From the NCBI RefSeq assembly GCF_022559585.1, contig NZ_CP087114.1, positions 723,095 to 787,094 of the forward strand: a DNA stretch of 64,000 nucleotides, written 5' to 3'. The position numbers and the translations under genes were made by a program. Source of the stretch: Bartonella machadoae (GTDB lineage: Bacteria; Pseudomonadota; Alphaproteobacteria; Rhizobiales; Rhizobiaceae). Positions 1 through 9,448 of this stretch are shown piece by piece (position 1 is the first letter of the stretch; each line of letters starts with the position of its first letter). The notes beneath the pieces are model-generated. The model saw only the letters and a program-made list of their open reading frames with translations. It was not told the origin of the DNA and did no database searches.

Positions 1-336
1 GGGATTTCCATATCGGTCTAAAAAAAGAATGGAAAATTTTTTGAAAGAATACCAATCTTTTTTGGTTAATTCAAAAACTGGAATGCCTACAATGGTAAAA
101 AGTGTAAAACCAATCAATCCTAATGTTAGTGTTTCATCAAGAATTTCTATGATAAAACGTTTCCCTCCTCGGATATGAAAACATTGTGAGGCGATTTTTG
201 CTTTTTTCCAAAAGAAACGGTTAGCAGAACGGATACGATAAAGTGCTGTATCAAACAGCGCATCTAATTCAATGAATCTAGGACTGCGAAATGATTTATT
301 ATGTTTTTCTTTCTTTTTTTTAAAAAAATAAAACAT
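1..336 (-). CDS. Class A penicillin-binding protein, N-terminal part (runs off left edge)
   Basis: A minus-strand frame is open from an ATG at 334-336 to the left edge, giving 112 residues. A basic, aromatic N-terminus (MFYFFKKKKEKHNKSFRSPR) is followed at about residues 75-90 by a hydrophobic membrane anchor (LTLGLIGFTLFTIVGIPVF) and then by SILFLDRYGNP. A membrane anchor followed by FLDRYGN is typical of the segment just before the glycosyltransferase domain of class A PBPs (PBP1a-like) in Rhizobiales. Such proteins polymerise and cross-link peptidoglycan on the outer face of the inner membrane. No catalytic motif lies inside the window, so the call rests on the anchor and this short motif only. 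Confidence 0.6.
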   Translation of the reverse strand, partial: MFYFFKKKKEKHNKSFRSPRFIELDALFDTALYRIRSANRFFWKKAKIASQCFHIRGGKRFIIEILDETLTLGLIGFTLFTIVGIPVFELTKKDWYSFKKFSILFLDRYGNP

Positions 337-683
337 ATGAAGAAAGCCTATAACAAAATAATACAACCAAACAAATCTGTAATATTTTATATGGAGTAAG
401 AGTATTTTTTTGCTATAGTTTTAAGAGAGAAAGAGCATATTTTAAGATTACGATAAGAAGTCAACCGTGGATTATATATCTCGTTTTTTCTTGTGTTAAA
501 TTTTTTTATTTCAATTATTGTGTAATCTGTACTGAAGACGTTATTTTTAAAATGATTAAAATTGGAGATACTGTCCAACCCTTCTTTTATTACACAGAAG
601 GATTATTGTCCTTTATACATAAGTTTAATAAATAAAAAATATTGTTCATTTTATATTCAGGGAAAAGAGATTATAAAATATCT
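337..683. other. Intergenic region between divergent PBP and feuN-like genes
   Basis: AT-rich stretch between two divergently transcribed genes, so it should hold both promoters. A 63-codon minus-strand frame at 387-578 has no recognisable composition, no good ribosome-binding site and no family resemblance, and I do not regard it as a gene. I see no RNA gene here. Confidence 0.5.
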
Positions 684-920
684 ATGATGGAAAAAGTTTT
701 TTTATTTTTAATGATAACAGTCTTTTTCGGAGCAAACTCTGTTCTAGCTGCGAGTTGTGTCGAAGTAGGTAGGAAAGTTGCTAACCAAGAGAATGGTGTT
801 TTAATGCGTTCAACACCTGTTGTTAAGGATGGAAGAGATATGTGTGTGATTGTGGTTGTATCGCCTGCTCGTGAAGATAAAAAGTTACGTCGTATTGAAG
901 TCACTGTCCCTGCTAATTAA
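684..920 (+). CDS. feuN: Small periplasmic protein, FeuN-like inhibitor of the adjacent two-component system
   Basis: The 78-residue product begins with a signal peptide (MMEKVFLFLMITVFFGANSVLA, probable cleavage after LA) and continues with a short mature domain containing two cysteines. A TTG start at 642 is possible, but the ATG pair at 684/687 places the signal peptide correctly. It ends 18 nt before a PhoP-like response regulator, which is followed by its kinase. In Sinorhizobium meliloti the equivalent small periplasmic protein FeuN keeps the FeuPQ system off; gene order, size and secretion agree here. Assignment is by position and architecture; FeuN itself is weakly conserved in sequence. 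Confidence 0.6.
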   Translation: MMEKVFLFLMITVFFGANSVLAASCVEVGRKVANQENGVLMRSTPVVKDGRDMCVIVVVSPAREDKKLRRIEVTVPAN

Positions 921-938
921 AGCTTAGCAGGTGTTGTA

Positions 939-1607
939 ATGCGTATTTTGATTGTTGAAGATGACCGGAATCTCAATCATCAATTAGCGGAAGCCGTAAA
1001 AAGTGCAGGGTATGTTTCGGATAGTGCTTTCGATGGTGAAGAGGCTTATTTTTTAGGAAGTACAGAGTCTTATGATGCTGTCATTCTCGATATAGGTTTG
1101 CCCTATATGGATGGAATTCGTATCATTGAAAAATGGCGTCAAGAAGGATATTCCATGCCTGTTTTAATGCTAACCGCGCGAGATCGCTGGTCTGATAAAG
1201 TGCGTGGTATTGATGCAGGTGCAGATGATTATGTTGTTAAGCCATTTCACCTAGAAGAAGTCATGGCACGGTTGCGGGCGTTAATTCGTCGAACAACTGG
1301 TCATGCAGTAAGCACATTATGCTGTGGTAGTGTTTTGTTGGATACGAAAACGTCTCGTGTTTTCGTTGATGGTCAATTTATTAAACTAACATCTTATGAA
1401 TTCAGACTTCTTTCATATCTTATGCATCATCGTGATAGGATTGTTTCAAGAACAGAACTTACGGAACACCTTTATAATCAAGATTTTGATAAGGATTCAA
1501 ATACGGTGGAAGTTTTTGTTGGTCGATTACGTAAAAAGCTTGGAGTCGATTTGATTGAGACTATTCGGGGGATGGGGTATCGCGTGAGAACGCTAGGTGA
1601 TCAATGA
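939..1607 (+). CDS. feuP: Two-component response regulator, OmpR/PhoP family (FeuP-like)
   Basis: 222 residues, normal for the family. The receiver domain (1-120) has the acidic pocket E7/D8, the phospho-acceptor D51 in VILDIGLPYMDG, T79 and K101 (VVKPF). The C-terminal winged-helix domain (about 125-218) has the OmpR-type ending DSNTVEVFVGRLRKKLG...IRGMGYR. It binds DNA when phosphorylated by the kinase encoded immediately downstream, with which it overlaps by 4 nt (ATGA). In rhizobia FeuP controls cyclic glucan export and iron-related genes; the regulon in this organism cannot be read from the sequence. Confidence 0.85.
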   Translation: MRILIVEDDRNLNHQLAEAVKSAGYVSDSAFDGEEAYFLGSTESYDAVILDIGLPYMDGIRIIEKWRQEGYSMPVLMLTARDRWSDKVRGIDAGADDYVVKPFHLEEVMARLRALIRRTTGHAVSTLCCGSVLLDTKTSRVFVDGQFIKLTSYEFRLLSYLMHHRDRIVSRTELTEHLYNQDFDKDSNTVEVFVGRLRKKLGVDLIETIRGMGYRVRTLGDQ

Positions 1608-3025
1608 ATATTGTAAAAAAGAATAACGGGTTTAGGAGGTTCTTTTTTTTCGTTAATAGATCTTTGAGTTTACGCGTTATGATATTATCAACATTATGGA
1701 TTATTATTTCGCTTTCATCGATTTCTGCAGTGAGTATTTTGTTTTATCAGCGTTCAAGTGAACAAAGTTTAGAGCGTGTTCTTTCGGCTCATCTTTATAG
1801 CCTTATTGCAACAGTTACAGTTTCACCACAAGGAAATTTAAGGGGGAGTGTGGGAATTGATGATATTCGTTATTCAGATCCAACATCGGGGTGGTATTGG
1901 GAAGTTGTTGCTCTATCACATAATCTAAAAGGAAGATTGACATCCCCATCATTGGGAACAGAAAGAATATTTTCGCGGAGCGATGTTAATGTGCCTTTTA
2001 ACAACAAATTCTTTCGCTCTTATCGAATAAAGGGCAACAATGGTCAAAAGTTACAAGTCATTGAGAGTGATGTTGTTCTTGATAATCAAGATCATGTTGC
2101 GCGTTTTCGCCTTGTTGGAAATATTGATGAAGCACATGCGCAAGTGAAGGAGTTTAAGCGGACTTTACAAATTTTTCTCTGGAGCTTTGGGATAGGAAGT
2201 GTTCTTATTAACATTGCTATCATCTTCTTTAGTTTTCAACCATTAAAACTGATCCGACAAGCGTTGAATGATATTCGTGAAGGCAGGGTTCATTACGTAA
2301 ATACGGATTTAGTCAGTGAAGTTATGCCGTTAGCAAAGGAGATGAATGCTCTCATCACTAATAATCAACGTATTATTGAACGGTTTCGCACACAGGTTGG
2401 TAATCTTGCGCATTCATTGAAGACACCTTTGTCAGTTATTATGAATGAGGTTGATAGGATGAGTGGAGAGCAGGCAGTTTTATTGAGAGAACAAACGCAC
2501 ATGATGCAGTCTCAAATAAACCATTACTTACAGCGTGCTCGAATTGCTGCACAATGCGACAGTGTTGTTTATCACACGTCAGTTCGTACAGTGATTGATC
2601 GTTTGATGCGAGTTATGGAAAAGCTTAACCCTGAAAAACAGTTTCAATTTGTTATGGATGTTGAGGATATTATTTTTTCTGGTGAAAGGGAAGATTTAGA
2701 GGAAATTGTAGGGAATCTGATTGATAACGCTGCTCAGTGGTCTCATACAAAAGTTCTCATCTCTTGTCACTTAGAAGAAAATATTGAAGAAGCAGAATTC
2801 TTTAGTATCCTCGTAGAAGATGATGGTTCTGGTTTAACAGAAGAGCAAATTGGTGAAGCTTTAAAAAGAGGTTGGCGGTTTGATGAGAGCAAGCTGGGAA
2901 CAGGTTTAGGATTAGCCATTGTTTCAGATATGGTCAATGAATACGGTGGAAGCTTTGTGTTGTCGCGTTCTGATTTGGGGGGACTGTATGCAAAAGTTTT
3001 ACTACCCAAGGTTAATGATTTTTAA
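1604..3025 (+). CDS. feuQ: Sensor histidine kinase (FeuQ-like)
   Basis: 473 residues, inner membrane. TM1 lies at about 25-48 and TM2 at about 188-211, bracketing a periplasmic sensor domain of about 140 residues; this is followed by a HAMP-like linker. The phospho-acceptor is H270 in LAHSLKTPLSVI. The ATPase domain has the N-box (NLIDNAAQWS, 371-380), G1 (DDGSG, 406-410) and G2 (GTGLGLAIV, 432-440). Translationally coupled to the upstream regulator by the ATGA overlap. FeuN-type proteins act on the periplasmic part of this kinase. Confidence 0.85.
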   Translation: MNIVKKNNGFRRFFFFVNRSLSLRVMILSTLWIIISLSSISAVSILFYQRSSEQSLERVLSAHLYSLIATVTVSPQGNLRGSVGIDDIRYSDPTSGWYWEVVALSHNLKGRLTSPSLGTERIFSRSDVNVPFNNKFFRSYRIKGNNGQKLQVIESDVVLDNQDHVARFRLVGNIDEAHAQVKEFKRTLQIFLWSFGIGSVLINIAIIFFSFQPLKLIRQALNDIREGRVHYVNTDLVSEVMPLAKEMNALITNNQRIIERFRTQVGNLAHSLKTPLSVIMNEVDRMSGEQAVLLREQTHMMQSQINHYLQRARIAAQCDSVVYHTSVRTVIDRLMRVMEKLNPEKQFQFVMDVEDIIFSGEREDLEEIVGNLIDNAAQWSHTKVLISCHLEENIEEAEFFSILVEDDGSGLTEEQIGEALKRGWRFDESKLGTGLGLAIVSDMVNEYGGSFVLSRSDLGGLYAKVLLPKVNDF

Positions 3026-4570
3026 TAACAAAAATTAATGCGTTAATAAATAAAGAGGGAATTTAGAGTTATTGATTCTATTCCTCACATGTTGGGAGCT
3101 TTTTATAGCTTAAAGAGTGAGTCTGTTTATGGTTGGCATTCTATACTAAAACGGTTGATAAAAAATGATTAACAGTAGAAGCTATCAGAAAACTTCAAAA
3201 AAGTTAGAATAACGAGGCTGTAGCTTTTAAAACAAGCCAAGGTTCGATAAAAATCATTGATAAAATTAAAGAGGCGTTTAAGTAAAATCAGAAACCAGAG
3301 GACAAATAGAAGGCTGTACCTGTTATATTGTCTACCACAAATTATAGTTCATTTGCATATCTAACCAAAACTTTTCTTTACTAAAACAAGCAAACTCTAA
3401 TTTAATGGCAAGCTCGGTACTCATAAAGAGGCAGGCTCATTAATAACTCTTGATAGAGAAGTTTTGTTACATGAAGATGGACAGCTAATTTCTGTGTTAT
3501 TAACCCCATTTCTTCAAAAAAACTATTTTAGGTACTTCACTTGGATATGCGAGGTTACGCATCGTTTTAAATTCCTTTAAGCAATGGTAATCTTGATAAT
3601 CAACAAGATCAACGTCTATTCGCGATAAAGCGAAAGGTAACACGCTACTTATCGTGGGAACATATTATGTTGACATAGTATAAAGTAGTATTCTGCAAGT
3701 CCGTCTTTAAGAGAGTGCGTTTTAGAGGCCGATGCTTCCAATATTTCAGCACGTATAGCATTTGTTAAAGCGGTTAAGATAACATGTAACTTTTTTGTGA
3801 ACCGATTGGATAGCTTTTATAAAGCCAGTCATATAAAATAATTTTAAGCTTTTATGTTTTACGGCTCACAATCGCCATCACTATCCCTTTCCGTATATCA
3901 AAATTATACGGTAAATAATAAGCGTCAAACACAATACTGAAGAATTTACCTCTATCTTTATACATCTTGCAAATCTACCTTCAGATAACGACGCAATAAT
4001 TAAAAATATTTTCTTATCAATGATCTCACGATAAAATTCTTACGATAATTCGATTGGATAAGTTTAATTTTCTAATTCCAGAAACTCATACCTTCCAAAG
4101 CTTAAACCAATTTAACATGTTTTTATTAAATAAAGATATAGTTTTAGTAGCGCAATCAACAATGGATTTTTACTCGAATAAAGTACAGATATTTGTGGTA
4201 AAAAACATTTCTAAATGAAATAAAGAAATGGTTAAACCGTGATGACTAATTTATAGTTCAGTTTCTTACTTGAAAATCTGGATAGATTTATTTAGCGATG
4301 TGATATTATGTGATATTGTTGGTGGAAAAGTTAAGGTTTATAATAGAAGATATGCTTTTAATTCTGGTGCATCATACCTAATTTGCAATGGTCCACATGG
4401 AGGACACGTTGGACTTTTCCTTCAGAGAGATTTGATAATTTGGCCACTGCCTTGGCTCTTTATGCCGTTAATACTCGTGGATTTGATATTGTAAGAGTAG
4501 ATAGAATAAATATAATAGAAAGGGCAGGGGGCTTTTTTCCTTATTAAAATTAACCCAAGCCTAATATTTT
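3026..4570 (+). other. Decayed region, remnants of former genes
   Basis: No intact gene is visible in 1.5 kb. Short open stretches in changing frames read like protein remnants, for example about 20 residues ending VLLHEDGQLISVLL near 3.5 kb, a stretch ending FYSNKVQIFVVKNISK near 4.2 kb and one reading DNLATALALYAVNTRGFDIV near 4.46 kb. A 74-codon ATG frame at 4270-4494 crosses the last of these in another frame and is probably not translated. I could not assign any remnant to a family. The pattern fits reductive decay of one or more genes that once followed feuQ. Confidence 0.5.
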
Positions 4571-4638
4571 ATGGATCGATTTGAATTTTCAAACGCGATT
4601 GCAGAATTGTTAATGAATAAAGCTCGAAAGGTCGTTTG

Positions 4639-5679
4639 ATGGTTAAGGGGAATAATCAACAAACTTTCGTTGATGTAAGGGACATCTCAAAGGTTTATAA
4701 AAGTCAAAAAAACTTTTGGGATTATTTTCGTTCCTCAAAGAGAGAAGAAAATAACGATAAATATGCATTAAAAAACGTAACACTGCAGTTAAAAGCTGGA
4801 GAGTGTTTAGGACTTTTGGGCCCAAATGGAGCAGGAAAATCTACATTAGTCAAAACAATTTGCGGTTTACAAAAAGCTGATTGTGGCAAAGTTCAGGTAT
4901 TGGGTTATTCCCCTTCACATCGTAATTATGATTTCTTAAGAAGAATCGGTGTTGTTTTTGGACATAAGTCTAGCTTATGGTGGGATTTGCCTGTTAAAGA
5001 CAGTTATACTGTATTACAGAAAATATATGACATAGATCGCAAAAATTTCACGCTAAAGCTGGAAGAGCTTACGCAAGCTTTGGGCCTGTCCTCAATACTC
5101 AATAGACGGGTTCGAAATTTAAGCCTTGGGGAAAGGGTTAAATGTGAAGTTGTTGCTGCCCTTATTCATGACCCTGACTTACTGATATTAGATGAACCGA
5201 CTGTTGGGTTGGATATCCTCTCTAAATATGAGTTGCGCAAATATCTTTACAGTCTTGTTAAGCAGCAAAATAAAGGAGTTATCATAACGAGCCATGATAT
5301 GGCGGATATAGAACATTGTGCTTCTAGGATTGTCCTTCTCAAGGAAGGTACAATTATTTTTGATGGTTCTGTTCATTCGGTATCAGAAAAAGTTGGAAGC
5401 TTTGTCACAAGCTCACTTGTTGTACAAGAACACCTATTTTCGGATGATTTTATTGAACAAGTCAAAGCGGCTGTTGATCAGCTTTCAATCCAAGGTGAAA
5501 TAATTTCAAAAACCATGACACAATCAAAAATGGAATGGTTAATTGATGCAAATATCAAAGATAAAATGTTTGAATGTTTACAAAAACTTATTATTGATCA
5601 GCCAAATATTGCAATTCAATTTTCTCCGCCTTCTCTTGAAGATATCTATTTAAAACAGTTTAAGGACGGGGATAAGTAA
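4639..5679 (+). CDS. ABC transporter ATP-binding protein, ABC-2 exporter type
   Basis: 346 residues from the ATG at 4639. This start overlaps the stop (4637-4639) of a 22-codon remnant reading frame, suggesting former translational coupling. The nucleotide-binding domain has Walker A GPNGAGKST (61-69), a Q-loop region, the signature variant LSLGE, Walker B DLLILDEP and the switch histidine in TSHD. The C-terminal extension (about 240-346) is typical of COG4586-type ATPases that work with two ABC-2 permeases of the viologen/daunorubicin exporter kind. The two permeases follow at 2-4 nt spacing, so this is an operon. The substrate cannot be read from sequence. Confidence 0.85.
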   Translation: MVKGNNQQTFVDVRDISKVYKSQKNFWDYFRSSKREENNDKYALKNVTLQLKAGECLGLLGPNGAGKSTLVKTICGLQKADCGKVQVLGYSPSHRNYDFLRRIGVVFGHKSSLWWDLPVKDSYTVLQKIYDIDRKNFTLKLEELTQALGLSSILNRRVRNLSLGERVKCEVVAALIHDPDLLILDEPTVGLDILSKYELRKYLYSLVKQQNKGVIITSHDMADIEHCASRIVLLKEGTIIFDGSVHSVSEKVGSFVTSSLVVQEHLFSDDFIEQVKAAVDQLSIQGEIISKTMTQSKMEWLIDANIKDKMFECLQKLIIDQPNIAIQFSPPSLEDIYLKQFKDGDK

Positions 5680-5681
5680 GA

Positions 5682-6521
5682 ATGCGTTTAAAATCTTTTC
5701 TGATGCTAAAGGCAGTGAGGCGGTATTTTGCTTGTGCAAAGCTGTTTGCTTTTATAGCCGTTAAGGAAATCCTTATTGACAAATATATGCTCGTAATTGA
5801 TCTCTTACTAGCAACGAGTATCCCTTTTATCACGCAATATATTATTTGGCACTATATTTACGTAGGCAATGCAGAGGGCATTGTAAGCGGGTATAATTTT
5901 CAGCAATTAATGTTCTATTTTGCAATTTCTATAGCATTCTGGCGGCTTAATAATTCTTACAGTGTGATTGAATATTTTGCACGAAACATTCAAGCTGGCG
6001 AACTTGAGCCCCGTTTACTTTGGCCTATACCTATTCCGGTTCAAAGGTTTTGGGATTTTTTGGGTGGTGCAGTTATCTATGCATGGCCAATTGTTATCAT
6101 TGTAGCTGTTTGTTTTTTTCTTTTTGAAGTCAAAACTGTAAGCTCCTTCTATTGGTTCTGGACGATTATCTATATCATAGAGACACAAATGTTATGTTAT
6201 TTAATTGGCCTTTTTATAGCTGTTAGCACATTTAAATTTGTTCGTCCTGATTTTCTTTTAGCATTGCTATCTGCGCTGCAAGGTATATTAGGCGGGACCA
6301 TGTTACCCCCAAGCTTTTGGCCTGAAACTATAGCGCCTATCATGTTTTATAATCCGTTCAGATTTATCATTGCCGCTCCCGCTGAATTGATTGTTGACCC
6401 CAATATTGGCAATTTAATCTCATATTCTCTTCAATTAAATTTGTATCTGTTTTTATTCATTATTCTTTGCGCAATTTATTGGAAAGTTGCTGTGAATCAA
6501 TATGAAACAGCGGGAGGTTAA
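5682..6521 (+). CDS. ABC-2 family permease (first of pair)
   Basis: 279 residues with about six hydrophobic segments and the motif FARNIQAGELEPRLLWPIPIPVQRFWDF between TM2 and TM3, typical of COG4587/COG3694-type permeases. It starts 2 nt after the ATPase gene stops and is followed 4 nt later by the second permease. It presumably forms the heterodimeric membrane channel with that protein. Because the second permease is frameshifted, the complex may no longer form. Confidence 0.75.
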   Translation: MRLKSFLMLKAVRRYFACAKLFAFIAVKEILIDKYMLVIDLLLATSIPFITQYIIWHYIYVGNAEGIVSGYNFQQLMFYFAISIAFWRLNNSYSVIEYFARNIQAGELEPRLLWPIPIPVQRFWDFLGGAVIYAWPIVIIVAVCFFLFEVKTVSSFYWFWTIIYIIETQMLCYLIGLFIAVSTFKFVRPDFLLALLSALQGILGGTMLPPSFWPETIAPIMFYNPFRFIIAAPAELIVDPNIGNLISYSLQLNLYLFLFIILCAIYWKVAVNQYETAGG

Positions 6522-6525
6522 AATT

Positions 6526-7292
6526 ATGGAAAAATTTCTAGCTTATGTTTCAAATAGTTTAAAAAACTCCAGCGCTTATAAAGCCAATCTCGTAGGGTAC
6601 ATTGGCTTAACATTTATCGTAACCCTTATTAGATTATTCTACGCTGATTCCATCTATCAAAATACGAATTCATTGAAAGGATGGACGCTAGAAGAATTTG
6701 ACGGCCTTATTTTTTTTATGTTAGTGGTATCCTTATTGCTAAACACTTTTGCCTCGTCGATAAATAACTTTTTTATACGCTTCTTTCAGGAAAATTAGAG
6801 CCGCTCTTAATGCAGCCAGTTCCACTCGTTTATCATATGTTATTGCGATGGGCGAATAATAATAACTTGCTAATACTGTTGGGTTTACTGGTTCTAGGTG
6901 CATTATATAATATGCCTAAACTGGATTTCACTTTGCTGTCTATAACAGTTACCTTTTTGACAGTTCTTTTTACAGTCATTTCCAATCTGGCTTTTATAAC
7001 GCTTCTGCATTCTATTTCACTTTTAAGCCAGAAATATCTTCCAGTTGAATATATACATAGCGAGATGTTTAAACTCAATCTATTGCCACCACATCTATTT
7101 GGTATGGTGAGTTTGATAACTATAATCTCCTTTGCACCCTCATTGGTAGGTGCGGGTATAACTGTAACAGCATTACTAAATCCATATTCAAGTTTAATAT
7201 ATTATTATTGGCTCTCAACGGTAATCTGCGTCGTTATTGCTTGGCAATTTTTCAGAACTTTAATGAAAAAACGGGTTTCACTTGGTGGATGA
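6526..7292 (+). pseudogene. ABC-2 family permease (second of pair), frameshifted
   Basis: Translation starts at the ATG at 6526 (Shine-Dalgarno GGGAGG at 6512). The frame reads through FASSINNFFIRFFQ and hits a stop at about 6796. Resuming one base earlier gives GKLEPLLMQPVPLVYHML, matching the GELEPRLLWPIPIPVQRF motif of the neighbouring permease, and continues for about 165 residues to 7292. A single missing G in the run at about 6790 explains the break; restoring it gives 256 codons with six membrane segments. Either a genuine pseudogene or an assembly error at a short G run. Confidence 0.7.
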
Positions 7293-8064
7293 GGAAACTA
7301 TGGGCAAAGCAAAAGGTTTGATTTTCCAGTAATCCTTGTAATGAGCGCGCGGATGAAGGCAGCAGTAAAAGATATAATAAAGAGACATATTCACCTAATC
7401 GGAGAATATCTTATAATTCAAGAACGTTACCATCAAACTTATGACGCTCCTCAAAAAAACTGTATCCAGATTAATGATATGGAAAATGAAGTTTTAAAGA
7501 GTTTAGCAGTTTAAATTACTGATGGATTTAGGCTTACATACATTGTTGCTATGAAAGAGTGTGTAGTTTCAAGTGCATATTATCTTAAATTTTTCAAATA
7601 AGAACCAAAGCTAAGCTCAGAGAAAACACTAAGATCTAGAAACAAGGCGATGATGGCGGAGTAAATCAAAAAACTAGAAAATGTGTTCAACCCGTGTAAT
7701 ACATAAAAGAAGATGTCTTCAAGAACCGCACGACATACCCGATTGTAATAACCCCCATAGATCAAGTATCTTCAATTTGGATCATATTATGTAAAAATTG
7801 AAAAGAGTATTAAATGCTCTTAAAAAGATATCAGGTTCTATAATACAAAAATGTATTAGTATAATGCCATATTGATATCTTGGTAGAAAAGACTAAGCAC
7901 ATTTTCCATTCTGTAGGGAGTTACAAAGAAAATACTGGTTATAAGACTGTTAACGGTGCTTCTCTGGTGCCCTGAAGAGTTCAATAATTTACAATAAAAA
8001 TGAATGAATTATTACTATATGAGGGAAACTTATGACTATTGATTCTATTATGTTTTTTGTAGCG
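7293..8064. other. Intergenic region / left end of prophage
   Basis: No recognisable gene. A 57-codon plus-strand frame at 7341-7514 (starts MSARMKAAVKDIIKRH) could be a small protein or the remnant of a longer one; I do not recognise it. A 61-codon minus-strand frame at 7580-7765 looks accidental. No tRNA is visible next to the integrase. The prophage attachment site should lie here, between 7.5 and 8.06 kb, but the other end is outside the window, so the core cannot be identified. Confidence 0.4.
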
Positions 8065-9108
8065 TTACCCCTCATTTTTTTGAAGCTTTTTTATAGCTTC
8101 TATAGCTAGCCTTTTGCGGTCTGCGCTCTTGGTATAGAGAGATGCCATCTTATCTTCTGTCCATCCAAAAAGTGCTTTGAGTTGTGAAACTGTTGCACCG
8201 GAATTAGCGGCACGCGTTGCTGCTAATTTTCTTAAGCCATGTGCCGATTTTTTAATTCCCGCTATGTTGCAAGCTTCACGAAAGAGATTGCCAAAACTTT
8301 CTTTAACGAGCTTATTTCCGTTTTTCCCAACAATGAATGTTTTTTCTCCAATAGGACCAATTTTAAGAGTTGCTGCTAATTCAGGCAAAATGGGTAGAAA
8401 AACATCTGTTTGGAATTTACTTTTCTCTGTCTTAAGATGAATGATATTATCTTTCACGTCTTTCCAACCAATGCGAACAGCATCACCACGACGCAAACCC
8501 GTATAAAGAAGAACATCAATCCAGACGCGTTCATGCGTTCCTAAAGCCCATTGTTTATAATATTCCTCGACATCTTCTTCTGTCCAAACAGCAAATCCAT
8601 CTTTGTTGTTGTAAGTTGGTCTTCTTACTCCTGCTGTTGGATTGTTTTCTAAAAGCCCTTGATCAATTGCCCAATTAAAAAGACCATTAAGGGCTTTTAA
8701 AAAATTATGGGCGGCTGTTGGTTTTTCTTTGCGGCGTTCAACGCCCGCTGTAATATGTGACTTTTTTATTTCTCTGTATGGAATATTGCCTATGGCATCA
8801 CATACCTTCATAAGGATGAGTTCTCTTTGTCTTTTCGTAGCTTTAGCAAGGCTATGCCAATGAACGCTGTTAAAATACTGTTTAAGCAGCCATGCAAATG
8901 AACCTTCAACAAGTTTACCTACTTTAGGTTTAGGGGGGATGAAGCCTTGTAATTCGGCAAGTGCATTTTTGTAATTGTCAACAAACTCTTGAGTGCCATA
9001 GGTCCCTCGTACTCTAATACGTTTTCCATGACCAATACGCACATACCATACGATTTTACCATATTTGGTAATTTGTTTAACAAGATGAGGGGGGCGTGGT
9101 TTTGGCAT
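8065..9108 (-). CDS. int: Tyrosine recombinase, prophage integrase
   Basis: 347 residues from the ATG at 9108 (MPKPRPPHLVK); an upstream ATG at 9150 would overlap the preceding gene and is less likely. A SAM-like core-binding region lies in the first half. The catalytic domain shows the first arginine in LLYTGLRRGD, the HxxR box in SAHGLRKLA, tryptophan in the second histidine position (LFGWTEDK) and the nucleophile tyrosine in ASLYTKSADR. It marks the left end of the prophage. It is clearly different from the two P4-type integrases further right, so it belongs to the host prophage. Confidence 0.9.
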   Translation of the reverse strand: MPKPRPPHLVKQITKYGKIVWYVRIGHGKRIRVRGTYGTQEFVDNYKNALAELQGFIPPKPKVGKLVEGSFAWLLKQYFNSVHWHSLAKATKRQRELILMKVCDAIGNIPYREIKKSHITAGVERRKEKPTAAHNFLKALNGLFNWAIDQGLLENNPTAGVRRPTYNNKDGFAVWTEEDVEEYYKQWALGTHERVWIDVLLYTGLRRGDAVRIGWKDVKDNIIHLKTEKSKFQTDVFLPILPELAATLKIGPIGEKTFIVGKNGNKLVKESFGNLFREACNIAGIKKSAHGLRKLAATRAANSGATVSQLKALFGWTEDKMASLYTKSADRKRLAIEAIKKLQKNEG

Positions 9109-9115
9109 GGCAATT

Positions 9116-9334
9116 TCACATCTTAGAGAGCGCATTTTCGTAGTATTCATTCTTTGACAAATCTAATAATTTGTTTGGATGCACGGCGGCTTTTGGTATT
9201 GGGATATCGGATTTCAGATAGATCAGAAGTTCACCAGTAGGTTTGATTTCTATTAATTCGCATCCTTGTTTTTTCGCTTCTCTTAAGGCGCGAGCAATCG
9301 CTGGTTGTGTTATAGCAGCGGGACGTGGTGCCAT
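9116..9334 (-). CDS. Small basic protein upstream of integrase, possible recombination directionality factor
   Basis: 72 residues (begins MAPRPAAITQPAIARALREA), ending 7 nt before the integrase start. The N-terminal half resembles a short helix-turn-helix (ITQPAIARALREAKKQG) followed by a beta-rich segment ending in a lysine/tyrosine-rich tail. Small proteins with this N-terminus are common just before integrases in Rhizobiales prophages. An excisionase or regulatory role is inferred only from size, HTH-like start and position. Confidence 0.55.
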   Translation of the reverse strand: MAPRPAAITQPAIARALREAKKQGCELIEIKPTGELLIYLKSDIPIPKAAVHPNKLLDLSKNEYYENALSKM

Positions 9335-9448
9335 GTTTGTCCTCCTTTCTTAGATACAATTTGCCTATGGCGTGAATCACGCATTTCTTGAAAGTTGTTA
9401 TGAGAGGGTGGGGGTGCTTGGAGGCTGTAGAGAAGCACCCCCATAAGG

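Noticed and set aside
387-578. 63-codon minus-strand frame between PBP and feuN
   Set aside because: No ribosome-binding site, no family resemblance, and it lies in a promoter region.
4270-4494. 74-codon plus-strand frame in the decayed region
   Set aside because: The remnant protein wording (DNLATALALYAVNTRGFDIV) is in another frame, so this frame is probably not the former gene.
7580-7765. 61-codon minus-strand frame near the prophage left end
   Set aside because: Hydrophobic, but with no start signal and no neighbour context; probably accidental.
7770-8064. tRNA gene as prophage attachment site
   Set aside because: I searched by eye for a cloverleaf and TTCGA-type T-loop next to the integrase and found none.
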